From Cyanoderma ruficeps (taxonomy: Eukaryota > Chordata > Aves > Passeriformes > Timaliidae), in contig VZDJ01007755.1 in assembly GCA_008694505.1 (NCBI GenBank), positions 1,565,409 to 1,629,408 on the forward strand: a stretch of DNA of 64,000 nucleotides. The letters are read 5' to 3'. Within the stretch, counting starts at the first letter, position 1. Each line of letters opens with the position of its first letter. The translations under genes were made by a program, and so were the position numbers. The notes below the pieces were generated by a model. That model was not told the origin of the DNA. It did not search any database and was given only the letters and a program-made list of their open reading frames with translations. Shown here in pieces: positions 1 to 12,105 of the stretch.

Positions 1-1884
1 CTACAGAACTGAAACCCCTCCAAAGTCATAGAACATGATCACCTGCTACACCTACTGATATTTATTTCTGTTATTTCCCTACAGATAGCCCTCAGTTTGG
101 AAGGTTAAGCAAGGCTTTTGGAAGCTCTGCAAATCCTTTAGTGTCTTTCAATAGAATAGCTCTCTGTTGCTCAGATGATAATAGCAATTCTTTGTCCTTC
201 CTTCAATTACTCTTGCTTCAGCAAGGAATCAGATCCTCAGTATCCAACATTTTCATGTAGCGATTTTTTTGCTGTTCACATGTCTAAAATGAAATTGAGA
301 GTTTTAATCTGCTTGTTTACTAAGGTTCATTAACAGCCTTTAGTCCACCTCCTCAGTTTTCCATCAGCAAGTACTACCATTCAGCAGATTGGAGAAGAGA
401 GATAATTGCTTGAAAGACATAAACCACAACTAATGCAAGACTGCACGAACCAGCTCATTAGCAAGAGTCCACTTCCAAAGTGAAATTCAAAGCTCTGGGC
501 CAGTTATGCGCATAAATGTTGATTCTTGGGGATTATTTAGTGAAGGTGGTGGGAAGTGTGCTATTGTAAGAAACCACAGCTTTCATTTACTTAGTGGGTG
601 CAACAGATTCTCAGCTACTTTGTGTAATCAGATTTGCTTCTTTACCTAATTCATGGCATCCTGTTAGCTTTAAAAAAAATACAGGAAACCTTGTTTCTAA
701 AGTGGCAGTTTTTAGCCTCTTTCTCATCTGTTAGACCAGATTACCTACTTGCTATTTCCCTTTCAGGACTGTGATAGGAAAACATCTTCTCTCCTGGTTT
801 CTTTAAAGGAAATGTTTGTCACTGACTCTTTTGTCTCTTCCTCCTGTTATCAGCTGCCCTTTTGCTCCATGGCAGGCAGGTATTCTTGAAGGTGAGAAAT
901 CACTATGAGAGGACCACTAGGGAAATGGGAAACTTTCAACGAATCTGAGTCTGGTATGGCAGAAGTTCTGGTGAAAGTTGACCCCACAGTTTCTTAGGAC
1001 AGATTGCTGAGTAGCCACATATTAAAAATTGCTATTAGCCCCTGTCTTTCTCAAAAGAGAATCAGCAATTTTATGAAGAAGGTATCTGAAGACTTGCACT
1101 ATACTGGAAAGCAGCAAAAAGCAAGCCTTTCCCAAATTATGCCTTTTGCAATGGAAATAAGATTCTTCCTCCTAGTGCCCCCTCCTATGTTTGTGTTGCA
1201 TTTTTCAGTACAATTTTTTTTTTAAAATTCAGTGAAGCCAGCTGTGAAGCTATTTTAGCCAAGAATAAGAGTTGTAAGAATCATGAATACTAAATTCTAT
1301 TTATATAATACCAGAGTCACAGCAGACATACAATATTACAGCAAAGAAGAGAACATCATTTAGGTAAAAAGACTTCAGTGTATGAATAAAAGGCTCTAAG
1401 CAAAGTGAAAACTTCCCTTTCAGTCCCTTTAAACTACTCACATCCTCCAAAATTGTAGCAAAGACCATATACCTCAGGTTTGTAGCTTTCTCAGGAAGTG
1501 TTGTCTTTTATTTCTAAGAGCGGATGTCAGTTGTGACTTACAGCATATGGCCAAAGCCAAATCCCACCTGCCACGGGATTTAGGCAGATATTTGTCACTG
1601 AAGTCCTGTATTACCTAAAAAATGCACAACTTAAGGAAGTACCAGGAGGGACCTAAACTCTTTTCCTTTCTACTTCAAAGCCTCTCCTCTGATATACAAA
1701 CCCTGGAAAGCAGAAAATATGTGTCCCTTGTGATCTCTTTGTTTAAGGGTCTCTTTTTAGAATCTGACAAAATGGTTTGGGGTGCTTATTACACCCCGAA
1801 TTTTGTAAACCAAACCGATGTCTTAGTAACACAACAGAATGAAAAATCCCACTATACTTATTTGCCTATCTTAAAAGTATGCTG
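1..1884. other. Gene-free unique DNA
   Basis: No coding region, RNA gene or recognisable transposon is visible. The longest open frames (about 1004-1225 and 1622-1888, plus strand) have no domain, no family resemblance and start at TTG and ATG respectively in ordinary A+T-rich context. The end of the first is a T-run (about 1212-1222) that translates as a phenylalanine tail, a sign of noncoding sequence. Confidence 0.6.
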
Positions 1885-2430
1885 CTAAACACATTGCATG
1901 CAAATGAGAGGCAAATTAGCATATCTGACCACAGACAGTCATTCTCTGAAGAGTAGTGTGTTTAGATATAAATGATTACCCAGTAATGAAATAGCAGCAG
2001 TAGTGATGAACCTATTTCCTCAGTTCTAATTACATAGGCTCCGAAGAGGTCTAAGCTATGTTCCCTGAAAAGCTAATTATTCTACCAAGAACCACTTTCT
2101 GCATTACAAATAAATTAATCCCCACAGGAATAACTGAGCTGAGGTAAATGTGACAATGTTTCTACCACAGGGAAAAGTATTTGCTCCAGAATTTTTAACC
2201 ATTCAAATGCTGGAAAAGCTCCATTTTCCCCCTTGAAAATAAATACATTTTGATAAACAGTTCAGATTTTGCAAGATTCTTGATCTCTCTATCTTGTTAT
2301 TAATTACAAGGACAATTTAATCCCTTTTACATTTTCCAGAAGACATTACTTTCTGGTTTTCTGTCTAAAGTTAGTCACTCATTACCTTTAAAGCACCTCA
2401 ATAAATGCTTTAATGTGACGCTTTAATAAA
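1885..2430. promoter_or_regulatory. Candidate noncoding regulatory block (motif-based)
   Basis: The stretch opens with a canonical POU octamer, ATGCAAAT, at 1898-1905. Several homeodomain-type cores follow, including GATTACC, CTAATTAC, TTAATCCC (an OTX/PITX-like core) and TTATTAATTACAAGG, with CACTCATTACC and AATAAATGC further on. No ORF or repeat explains it. TAAT words are common in A+T-rich DNA, so motif density alone is weak evidence. What favours a real element is the octamer together with the lack of simple repetition. I infer a possible conserved enhancer. Cross-species alignment would decide. Confidence 0.2.
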
Positions 2431-4178
2431 AGGACTTTACAAAAAAAAAGTCCTAAAACTGCAACAGAACTGAACTGAATATTCCTTCATATAACCTTAA
2501 TGTAGTAATAAAAATTACTAAAATAGAAGTGTTCCCACATTTAACAGCCTATTGCCAAGAAGTAAAAGAAATGTCTATTGAGAGCTCAAAGGCTCCCTAA
2601 AATCAAAAGGTACAAAAATTGGCATTTGAGTTGAAAGCCCTGTGTTTAGAGACACCCTGCATAACACTAGACAAAGTTGTAAGACTGTTACTGTCCAAAT
2701 GCTGCTATTTGAAAATATTCAGAATAGGTTGTCTGCAGTTTTTCTTCCTAGGGTACTTTGTATCCTTTCTCCTCCATACCTCTTAGATTAGCAGCAAAAC
2801 AGGTGGAAAGAGAGGGAAGGGGCAAAGTCCATTTCCAGCTCTCGCCCTGTTGTTAGGAAGATAATGTACCCATGTGTCTAAACTGAGGATCCAACAGATT
2901 CTACCAGGGTCAGAGAGAATTGTCATGTCAGTTCTAGCAGCACCTTGAGACTCCTTCCCCTTTCTACTTTTTGTTTCTGTTATTTCTCAGCTTTGTGCGT
3001 GGAAGAAACCCACCAACTCTGGATTTAAGTATGACATTCATAGATACTATATTCTTGTCTCTGTATGGCAGTTTATTGTAAGATAAGCTTAAAAAAATTT
3101 CTTGACATAAATATCCACCAACTCACCTTGCTACTGAGAGCAAGGGAGTGAATGAGCAAGGTGCTCTTTTGGCCTATTAAAAAACCCAGAATATTTCCAT
3201 GGAAAAACAGCCATCTAGAGCAACACTGTACTGTACTAGTTACTCACTAAGGAGATGCCATAACGTATTTTAACTGGGCAAGTTATAGTATGATCAGAAT
3301 GGTAAATGGATTCAAATATTTAAGTTTCAACTGACAGATCGAGGAAGAGGGCTTATATTCATTGCACACAATTTTATAGTACCTAATTTTCCTACTTAGC
3401 ATTGCAATGAGGATTGATAGAACTAATCCAAACCCTTCACATAAAATGAAACAACATGAAAATGAGAAGACATATGATTTATACATTTTGAAATTATGCA
3501 TAAGATTAGAGCTTTATGTCTAGAGTGATATAGAAATATTCAAGAAATATTTAATTTCAAACAGAACAAAGGGCATGGTGGGCCTTTTTTCCTCTAATGT
3601 ATAGTCTTTATGAATCTGTCTGGGATATCTGACATGAGAATAAAGAAAAGAAATAGTTTGTCGAGAGGTTAGAGCCTTTTCATGATATTGAAGTGCTGAA
3701 CCTAGTTTTTAGTATAGCAATTTGACTAGCATAAAACTTGAACTGAGATGAATGAGATTTCCATTTAGTTTTCTCTTTTAAAATCTGATCCTTATTTCTT
3801 AACTGAAAAGCAGCAAAATAACGGAAATCAGAAATGTAATTGTTTTTCAGTCCATTAGATAAAGAAATGTGTATGTCATTGACTAGGTAATAGCTTTTCA
3901 GAACTAATGAATACTCAAGATTCAATCTGGTGGTGATGCAGCACAAGAATATGGCAAGGAAAGAAAATACAAAATACCATGCAGAAATCAAATATTTGAG
4001 CTGAAAGCAGAGGGAATTTTAAAAACAATGAATATGTTAGTGCAATGGCTGATGCAGTCTCCTGTAAAAACACACTTTCACTACTTAGGATTAAGATTAA
4101 AATCACTTTACTTGAAGCAGTGAAAATCTGTGAGGAAAAATATACTCTATATGCTCCAGGCTTAATCAAAAAAGCTGT
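2431..4178. other. Gene-free A+T-rich DNA
   Basis: Nothing recognisable is present. Minus-strand open frames at about 3283-3501, 3680-3991 and 3915-4169 overlap each other in different phases, carry no domain and have the hydrophobic, cysteine- and phenylalanine-rich composition that A+T-rich noncoding DNA gives by chance. A short nine-A run lies at about 2442-2450. Confidence 0.6.
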
Positions 4179-4364
4179 TTAGTTAAATCCATGTAAGTTT
4201 TTGATAGAGTTAACTGCTTCTCCTATGATTAACAGTCCACCTTCAGCTTTCAAGCCTTCATCCTCACAGGTCTGACTATGGAAATGCCGGATATCTCCAA
4301 AAGAAACTGTGGCACCGAAGGATGCCAGGTAAAGCAGGGTACAGAGCCATGTTTTCCTCAGCAT
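4179..4364 (-). CDS. Possible signal-peptide first exon (unrecognised)
   Basis: On the minus strand the first in-frame ATG lies at 4364-4362. The frame also runs upstream without ATG to an in-frame TGA, so this ATG would be the start. It has G at -3 and C at +4, a fair start context. The first residues look like a secretory signal: a basic n-region (MLRK), a hydrophobic core (about residues 6-20, TWLCTLLYLASFGAT) and a likely cleavage zone near SFG-D, about residue 23. The continuation, DIRHFHSQTCEDEG, looks extracellular. A GTGAGG donor-like sequence begins at 4267, just inside the TGT codon of the SQTC stretch; read past it, the frame stops at 4179-4181. I do not recognise the family and see no second exon. 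It may equally be a chance ORF: 61 codons is not unusual here. The case rests only on the signal-like start, the start context and the possible donor. Confidence 0.18.
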   Translation of the reverse strand: MLRKTWLCTLLYLASFGATVSFGDIRHFHSQTCEDEGLKAEGGLLIIGEAVNSIKNLHGFN

Positions 4365-4391
4365 CACTGTCAGCCACTGCAAATGTGTCAA

Positions 4392-4809
4392 GCTTGGTTG
4401 CTGTGCTTTACACTGTTCCCTGTGCAGTGCAGAACCAAGTGAAGGTCACAGCCTTCATCTTTGAGGTATCCCCCTCACAGAAACAAAAAATTTAGTTTAC
4501 AAAGATGTAGAACACAGCTGACAACACTTCTCAGGTGGAATGGAATAATATGGCCACAGCTCATCTTTACAGAGAATAGGACTGGCATAATCTGGCATTT
4601 AAATAAGAATATCAGACACCTACAATCTGAAATAGAAAGCTCATTTCTTTTACCTTGTCTTCTTACATGAGTATTAATGATGTTGCTTAGTTAATGTATA
4701 TGAATTTTCAAAACCAAACATTCAAGAACTCACTTCTATATCTGAGGAAAGGATAGGAGAACAAAGTACTTCTCAGGCATTAGATACAGTGCTTAAGCAA
4801 GATAATAAG
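4392..4809. other. Gene-free unique DNA
   Basis: No convincing gene or repeat. If the minus-strand exon is real, the first 100 bases or so here would be its 5' leader. I see no good TATA box or CpG island upstream, which weakens that call. Confidence 0.5.
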
Positions 4810-5306
4810 GTTCATGTCCACTTCTGGGCTCCTCAGTACAAGACAGACATGGAGCTCCTGGAGCTGGTCCAGTGAAGGGCTACAAAGATGATTAAGGGAC
4901 TGGAACATCTCTCTTACAAGGAAAGAGTTGGGAGAGTTGGGCCTGTTCAACCTCAAGAAGAGACAACTGAGTGGGTACCTCATAAATTTGTATAAATATC
5001 TGGAGGGATATTTATACAAGCCAGGCTCTGCTTGATGGTGCCAGGCAGTAGGACATGAGGAAACAGGCAGAAACTGATGTACAGTATGTTCAGCCTCAAT
5101 GTGAGAAAGAATTTCTTTACTGTGTGAGTGACCAGGCACTGGAACAGGTTGCCCAGAGAAGTTGTAGAATCTCCCTCAGTGGAGATATTCAATAACTGTT
5201 TGGATGCAATCCTGTTCAATCCTAGGATGGTTCTGCTTGAGCAGGGAGGTTGGACCAGATGACCCACTGTGGACCCTTCCAACTTGACCCATCCTGTGAT
5301 TCTGTA
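4810..5306 (+). mobile_element. CR1 LINE, 5'-truncated, 3' part
   Basis: This is the 3' portion of a chicken-repeat-1 (CR1) non-LTR retrotransposon in plus orientation. Landmarks in order are the 'ttctgggctcctcagtacaa' block near 4822, 'agatgattaagggactgga' near 4886, a 'tataaatatctggaggga' stretch near 4991, 'ggaacaggttgcccagagaa' at 5141-5160, 'gagcagggaggttggac' near 5239 and the terminal 'tgtgattctgt' at about 5296-5305. CR1 copies are normally truncated at the 5' end and lack poly(A), as here. The reverse transcriptase region is missing and no intact ORF remains, so the copy cannot move. Many substitutions and a shortened segment after about 5010 suggest an old insertion. Minus-strand open frames over it (about 4780-5495) are shadows of the repeat. 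Its 3' half carries the 'gcttgagcagg...ggaccagatgac' form, shared with the copy at 46648 but not with those at 48428 and 61844. Confidence 0.93.
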
Positions 5307-7030
5307 ACTGATTTCAGTTACAATGAAAAATACAGTCAGAAAACAGAGGTTAAGACTTTTGAAAGAAAACTTTTGGAAGAAAGTAACATGCAAAGTTGTT
5401 GGGATGGAGGAGAAGGACAGGGAGGGAAGAAAGGGACTGACAAAAGCATTTAAAAATATCTTCCTTGTATTTCTCTGATTGCCTGCTTTTTGCATTCATT
5501 AGCCCTTCTTTTAATAGACATAAGAGGCATTTGAATTTGTACAACGTGGAATGGGAGGAATAAAGAGAAGTGGCCTTGAACTATTCTAGGTGCAGAAATC
5601 ACCTGTCTGTCTTCTGTTTTTCACTATCAATTACCAAGAACAAGTACGTAAATTTTTTGCCATCTCTGGTTGGGCAGTTCTATTAAAAATGTCTTTCTTT
5701 TATAACACATAACCCACTTTTTAAAAGAAAGGGATGAATGGCTCTGAACAGCGAGCAATTCCATATTAACATTGAATTTGTTACTAGGGCGAGGCAAACT
5801 GCTAATCTAACATTACAAGCAAACAAAAAATGGTTTGATAAAATAAATCATCTCTTTTCCATGGTACTTACAAAGGGAACAGGTTTGATAATTAAGGAGA
5901 TATAAACTCTGAGTTACTGAGTCTCCCAAAATCCCAGCTTCTGAATGGCTATCCATCAGGATAGGAGCTGGTTCCTGTTCATCTGTGCTTTGGCCCTCTT
6001 TGTGATGAGGGCAGATAAGGTGATCTTTGGTTTCACCCAGTGCAGACTTAGAAACTGATTCTAAAATTACTGAAAATGATGGTGAATGCATGTAAGATTT
6101 ATTGCAGATCATTAATTCGCTTATATATGACTGTGTAGAAAGGTACTCAAGGTTTTTTAGGACAGGACCAGTATCTCACTATTTGGGAAGTTCTGTGGCA
6201 TTACACTGTGTCTCTGAAGCCTGGACAGATGAAATCTAAAGTGGTGAATATTTCCCAACAAGAATTTATCACCTTACAGCAACAGTTACTGAAGAGTGAA
6301 TGAGGCAAGAGAGAAAATTATGCTGATAAGTGAAGCAATGTCTTCGGGGGAACTTGTGATTCTTCAGAGGTTAAATCAGTCAAGTGACAGGGATCCTGTA
6401 AAATCCTTGTTTCAGGTGTTTGCTTCCATCAAATTGTGATAAAAATCTGACAGGTGAAAGTTTACAGGATAGCTTTAATGGAAGAACAGCCTCTCTTCTG
6501 ACTTTTAATTCTCACATTTGAAATTCAAATTCAACAGTATACAAGAAAAAATATTTTTTTGCCCATATTTCAGCAAGCCTACATTTTAGTGTCAGGACGG
6601 CCGAGATGAAAGTCTAGTTGAATCACACATTGCATCCTGTCTAACTTTAAACAGGTTCAGCAAACTTTTAGTCCAACACTTTCCAAAAAGTAGCAGCAGA
6701 ATTGGGGGTAAACGCAAGCAGTAGACATACTTCATAGGCATCGCTTTTTACATATTAAGGCATTGGAAGAACATGGATAGCAGTTATGTGTGGCAAAATA
6801 GTAAGCTATGGTTTTGCTGGAAAATAATTAATTCTGATGATAAAGTCTCTTTTTTGCCCCCCCTTGCAATTTCAGCATGCACATACTTTCCTCTGTAATA
6901 GCTGGTTCTTTGATTTATATCAGCAAAATTAAGCTGCCAGTAACTTTTCCTAACTTTTCCTCAGGTAACTGAAGTTATTTCAGAGCAGCATTCATCTGGT
7001 CACATCTGCTCTTTGGCGTTTTTGGTGGGG
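5307..7030. other. Gene-free unique DNA
   Basis: No gene recognised. A short direct duplication, 'ctaacttttc' twice, lies at about 6940-6960. The minus-strand frame at about 5813-6112 has no domain. A 'ccccccc' run lies near 6857-6863. Confidence 0.6.
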
Positions 7031-7102
7031 TTTTTTTGTTTTTGTTTTTGTTTTTTTGTGTGTGTGTGTTTTTGTTGTTGTTTTTGTTTTTGTTTTTCTT
7101 TT
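7031..7102. repeat. T/G low-complexity tract
   Basis: About 72 bases made almost only of T and G: TTTTTG pentamer/hexamer units, a central GTGTGTGTGTG run and TTG triplets. It produces the long K/N/Q/T-rich or F/V/C-rich apparent peptides on both strands around 6975-7367, which are therefore artefacts. Such tracts vary in length between individuals and often assemble poorly. Confidence 0.9.
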
Positions 7103-8084
7103 GTGCAGAGGACTGAAAGGGCCAAAAAGCCATGGGAACACCTGGGTGCAGATGCACCATGTTGCCTGGGCATGTTTTCTCCCAGTGCAGCCTGCTCCAG
7201 GGGCTGTGCTGGCTCCATGTCTGATCACTCCTGGTGAGTGTCTCCCAGAAATTCTCCAAGCATCCCTGCTAACACCAGCTACTGGGGAACCAAATATATT
7301 CAGGCGAGTCTGTCCTATTAACAGAGATTATGATTCATTTAAAAGCACAGAGGTGAAAAGCAATTAGTATTAGTGATGATATGGAAGTGAAATTCTTCTG
7401 GAAAGGAAAAACTGGGAGAGAGAAACATTTTTTCCTGATGTTTTTCAGTTACCAAGACTATTTCTAGATAAAAATAAGTGATTCACCCTAGGCATTTTTG
7501 TCACTTGTTATTTAAAGGGAATTATCATGGCTTGGCATTAGTTCTGAGGTATAATTCACAGTGTTTAAAATGATAAACATGTAAGATCCTCTCGGTAAAC
7601 AGACCCATAGAAAGGGCAGGCAGATGGAGGTCTGCATGCTGTTTTGTTTTATGTCCAGCATTACTTACATTTGGTAACTACTGAAACCCTTAAGCTTTAA
7701 ATCTCCTCTTTCTCTTATAAAATACTGTGAGATTAGGAGGTCTGCACTAATCAAGTGCCAACAATAAAAAAAACAAACAACCAAACCCATTGTGGAGCTG
7801 CCAATGCTAGAAAAGTCAAAGGTGAAAGTATTGCCCAAATCCTCAAAGATAGACCTTAAGTATATTTTTCTCTGCTTAATATGATTTTTAGAATATGAAG
7901 GCAAAGGTGTTTCTCTGTACCTGATTATCTGTTGAGAATAATGCATTAGAACAATGAGCATAAAGAGAATAAATAATACATTAATCAAGAGGAACAAAAA
8001 GACTTCTTTAACTTGAATGCTTCAGAGTTTGGGATTCACACTCAGATTATCTCTAATCCATTGTAAAAACAAATACTTGTTTTC
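7103..8084. other. Gene-free DNA with a 17-bp word shared with 8136
   Basis: About 7110-7270 is richer in G+C than its surroundings and may be an unclassified retroposon fragment joined to the T/G tract. The word at 7141-7157 (CCTGGGTGCAGATGCAC) recurs exactly at 8136-8152. The remainder is A+T-rich with no gene. Confidence 0.5.
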
Positions 8085-8099
8085 TTTTTTTTTTTTTTT
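8085..8099. repeat. Poly-T run (15 T)
   Basis: Uninterrupted homopolymer. It is the first of three T-runs of similar length within 1 kb, all on the same strand. On the minus strand each would read as a short poly(A). Confidence 0.95.
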
Positions 8100-8235
8100 A
8101 ACTTCCTCACCTTATAGTTGGGGTAGACTAAGTGCCCTGGGTGCAGATGCACAAAGAAGCAGATAATAGTAGATGAATCTCTGAGTTGAAAAGATATCTG
8201 TTATAAATGTAATTCCAAATTGGAGACATGCTCAC

Positions 8236-8251
8236 TTTTTTTTTTTTTTTT
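8236..8251. repeat. Poly-T run (16 T)
   Basis: Uninterrupted homopolymer, 137 bases after the previous run. No processed pseudogene is visible next to it. Confidence 0.95.
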
Positions 8252-9046
8252 AAATATCACAAAATATTTGTCTGGCCTTTTCTGTATCTAAATACCTTCC
8301 CAAGTTTTCTTATTTGCCAGAAAATACAGCTACAAGACTCGTGAAATATTAATTAAGTTAATAAAAAAATAGGGTTTCATTTCTTGAAAAACTTTCTTTC
8401 TGACATTTTCTAATGAAATGCTTTGATTTGGTATGTGGAAGATGCAATTTAAAATAATAAAAAATGTACAACGAGGTACATCTTTCCAAACTGAACACAA
8501 TGTCTCTTTCATTCAAGATAAATTATTAAAGTTTTCACTTTAATAATTTCAAACATGAAATTGAAAAGTCTACTAGATAAAAGAATAAGTATTCAATATA
8601 TCCCAGTGACTGTGTTGGTATTTACATTTCTAGCTTGCTTGGCTTAGTGCCAAATCTATACCCTCTTCTAAGAGAAAAAAGAGAATATTTCTTAGAGAAG
8701 TGCTTGTGTCAGTTCATTAGAGTCCTGTGACTGAAGGCCTAGAGCTGAATATGTGGTACATTTTACCCTTTAAAAAGATTATCCCCATATTAATTGAATT
8801 TCCTAAGCATCCTTTAAGGAATATCAGTATTATCTTACTTCTTTATTGAAGGCAAAGCCCATGAGTGTTTAAAATGAGGCCAATTTTGAGTATTAAGAAT
8901 AATGATTATCAGTTATATTGAGGATAACACTATGCAGCCTTATATTAGCTACTTGAGAAGTTTGAGAAGGAAAAATGCAATTAGCAAGGTCTACTCTTCT
9001 CTGAGCCTAACTATATCAGTATAATAAAATTTGATTTAAAATTAAC

Positions 9047-9060
9047 TTTTTTTTTTTTTT
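9047..9060. repeat. Poly-T run (14 T)
   Basis: Uninterrupted homopolymer, third of the local series. No recognisable coding sequence in the minus-strand direction beside it. Confidence 0.95.
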
Positions 9061-12000
9061 AAACTTATGAGCCAGAGGCTGTCTGGAGGGCTGAAATTCA
9101 GAAGAAAAACTTTTAATGTGATGTATGTACACTGAAAGAGATGTGCTGAAGCTAAAAATTCTGTCAGTGACTCAGCTGAGTAGCATGCTCCAACTGTGAA
9201 TGAAGTTCAGGGTAGTCTACTGGCCTCTTGACTAGTAAACATGAAATGAATTCTGCCACATAGCAGGGTATAACATTCAGAATATTACAGAACTCATCAA
9301 GGAAAAGAAGTACAGCACAGAATTGGTCACTGACTGAACATTCATTTTGGTTTTGGTTAAAGCATGAGCACAATTTAGATGCATTTATCAGAACAATTAG
9401 AAATGGATTCTGAACCCCGTCATGATTCTCCTGTCCACCCCACATATCAAAGTTTTGTTGGCCTGAAAGTCAGCTGTAAGCAAAAGCTGAAAAGCAAAAA
9501 CTAGTTTTCTTTTCTTTTCAATGTGAGTATCTCCATCCCCACCATACTCCTTTCTGCAGAATACCAGAGGGCTGATAGAAGATGGAGGTCCATGAGTTTT
9601 TAAACATATCATGGATATTCTTGTTCTTTTACATCGAAACAGTTTTCACTGGAAACTTCAAAAGCCAAGAGTCATCTGAAAAGCTGACAGTTTGAAGGCA
9701 GGAGTATCCATACAGTAGAGTATGAGTATATTAGGACCTGAAAGTGGAAAAGCTTATTCTCAGTCCCCCATAAAACACATAGATTTTCAGAGGTACAAGC
9801 ACTTTCATCTTGCCCTTGCAGTTAAGAGATCTTGTCAGTCCTGAAATTCAGAAGAGCAGGTTTTGTCTCGGCCATGAAACATACAGCACATAAACATATA
9901 AAATGCAGTTCAGAAAAAGATCTCAGTAGGATTGGATCTGAAACCCATTTACATTAATTCCTGATTCAGAAACGTGTCTGTAAAACTGTTCTCTCATTTA
10001 AAACTAAGGATTTAGACACAAGTGTGTGATGAATATACCACAACAATAGTTACAGAAAACTTTCCAGAAAGGTCAGCTTTTTGGTCTATCAATCCTGAAA
10101 CAGTTGCTTTGAGCAACAGGAATTATCAAACATCTCAAGATATTCAGTGTAAAGATGAAGCTTTTGATGTCCGTCAAATAAATGCAAGTGTCAGCTTTCA
10201 CTGGCTTATAACCTTCACAACTGTATCAAACAGCTTGGAAATGTGACAGTCAGAGCGTGATCACTGACCTAAACACAGGCATCCAGTGTCACTTAGGTTG
10301 TCCTTCTGGACCCTGACTGGCCTCCAGCTACTGCTCCACAAGGGCATGGATCATCTATTGCTCTAATGTCACACCTGCAAGGCTCATGCAGATGCCCTGG
10401 ACACACCACCAGGGCATCTCAAAAGATGCTGGCTATCTACATTGAGGCAACTGATAACTCAAATCCATAATTATTTTTAAATTGTTATAATTATGAGAAG
10501 CTCACCAGTGATTCCAGAATGCTTCAGCTGGCAAGTATTCAACTGGAGTGTGCAAAAGTGATTTTTCATGTGTCTGCAATTAATTAGGCACTGGAAGTAT
10601 TCAGCTAAGTCTTCCCTCAGATGAGCATTTAAAAGAAGGATAACATTTTGGTGCAATTCTTTTACTAACAGGCTGCTGGGGAAACTGCAGTGTTTTGTGA
10701 AAATTTTGGACTGACTGCTTCAAAACCTTGACAATATGTTTAGTCTGCATAAATGAGGGAAAACATATTTTGTTTTGTTCAGCATGCTCTGAACTTTCAC
10801 AGTTACATAATTATCCGCTCAGATGGTCCCACAGTCTTATTTTGACTGAAAGGGAAATTGGAAATGTTGATAAAATAAACCCAGGCTGGAAGCTTGGCAG
10901 CTCTGCCTTTGTCGGAGGGAAAAAGACCCAGGTTCAGGACTTTCTTTAGCATGTGATGTTTTTCACTGCAAACCATTCCCTGACATGGTGATAGATAGCT
11001 GAGACAAGGACATAAAAAATGGCTGGACTACGCTTTTCTGGTCTTCTGAATAAAAATATTATGAGGGTGTTGAGTTGCATATTGTGGGACAAGCTGAGAT
11101 GCTGACACTTCATACCACCCAGTATCTGATTCAAAGTACTTGATCTGATTCTGACATGAAACAGTCCAGGGTTTTATTTCAAAATTTAATCTCTTGGGAA
11201 GCGTCATTTTTACTTTTCCAGTACCTTATGTGTAAAACTAAGGTGTCAATGATTTCCTCTACAAAGCATTTTGGTGATAACAATGCTATGGGCTACTTAA
11301 GACACAGTCTTGTTGAGTAAAAAAGCATAGATATGATTTGAGTAATAACAAATGGGTAAAAAAAAAATTGAATTAAAATTTTCAAATTATTTATTGTCAA
11401 ATATTTTGACAAACTCAGTCCCTGACCATAAAATTAATTTCAATGTGGGAAACTTTCTGCTGTGAATTCTCTGAAAATTATTATCATTCCTTAGTTCCAC
11501 ACAATCCTGTAAGTTAAGGTGAAATTATTTACAGGAAATGAGAAGCTTTTCCTTGCCAGCTCTTTGCCTCCATATCAGCCAAGACAAAGACGGTCTGAAA
11601 GTGTAACTGCCCTGCATCTTTAATCATTTTCTGTGCTAGCAAAGACTGAAACCTGCTTCTGGAGCTCCTGTTGTTAAAGCATCTTATATCCCTTGTTCCT
11701 AGATGTAGATGCCATCCTGGCACCCAAGGCAGCTGAGGCTAGCTTCATTAATTTTTCATGTGTGCATCAACATGTCATGTTTTTCTGCTTACAATTTCAT
11801 TGATTAGTTTTCACGATTTTTTTCACAGAAAAATCTGAGCTGTCTCCTACTGCTGCAGCAATAGAGAGGTCAGCTTTGGGCAGATCTAGAAGGGAATGGA
11901 GACAGTTTATCTTCTCTTGCACACAATCAGTGGTATGTCTGCTCAGTATTGATGAATATGTGCAAAGTACAACTTGATACAGATTTCTTAACTTTTGGGA

Positions 12001-12105
12001 CTGATAAAGAAGTGTGTTGCTTTTGGCTCCTTGCATCTTAAGTTTCAGAGTAAAATTCTGTTTACTTCTATGCTACTGGTTTCATACTTTCTCCCTTATC
12101 AGAGA
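9061..12105. other. Gene-free unique DNA
   Basis: No gene, RNA or transposon recognised. An A+T inverted repeat lies at 10466-10474 and 10487-10495 (CATAATTAT / ATAATTATG, 12-base loop). The open frames in this stretch are short and without domains. Confidence 0.6.

Noticed and set aside
6975..7367. Several 70-100 codon frames on both strands around the T/G tract
   Set aside because: They are translations of a TTTTTG/GTGTGT low-complexity tract, giving K/N/Q/T or F/V/C runs with no domain.
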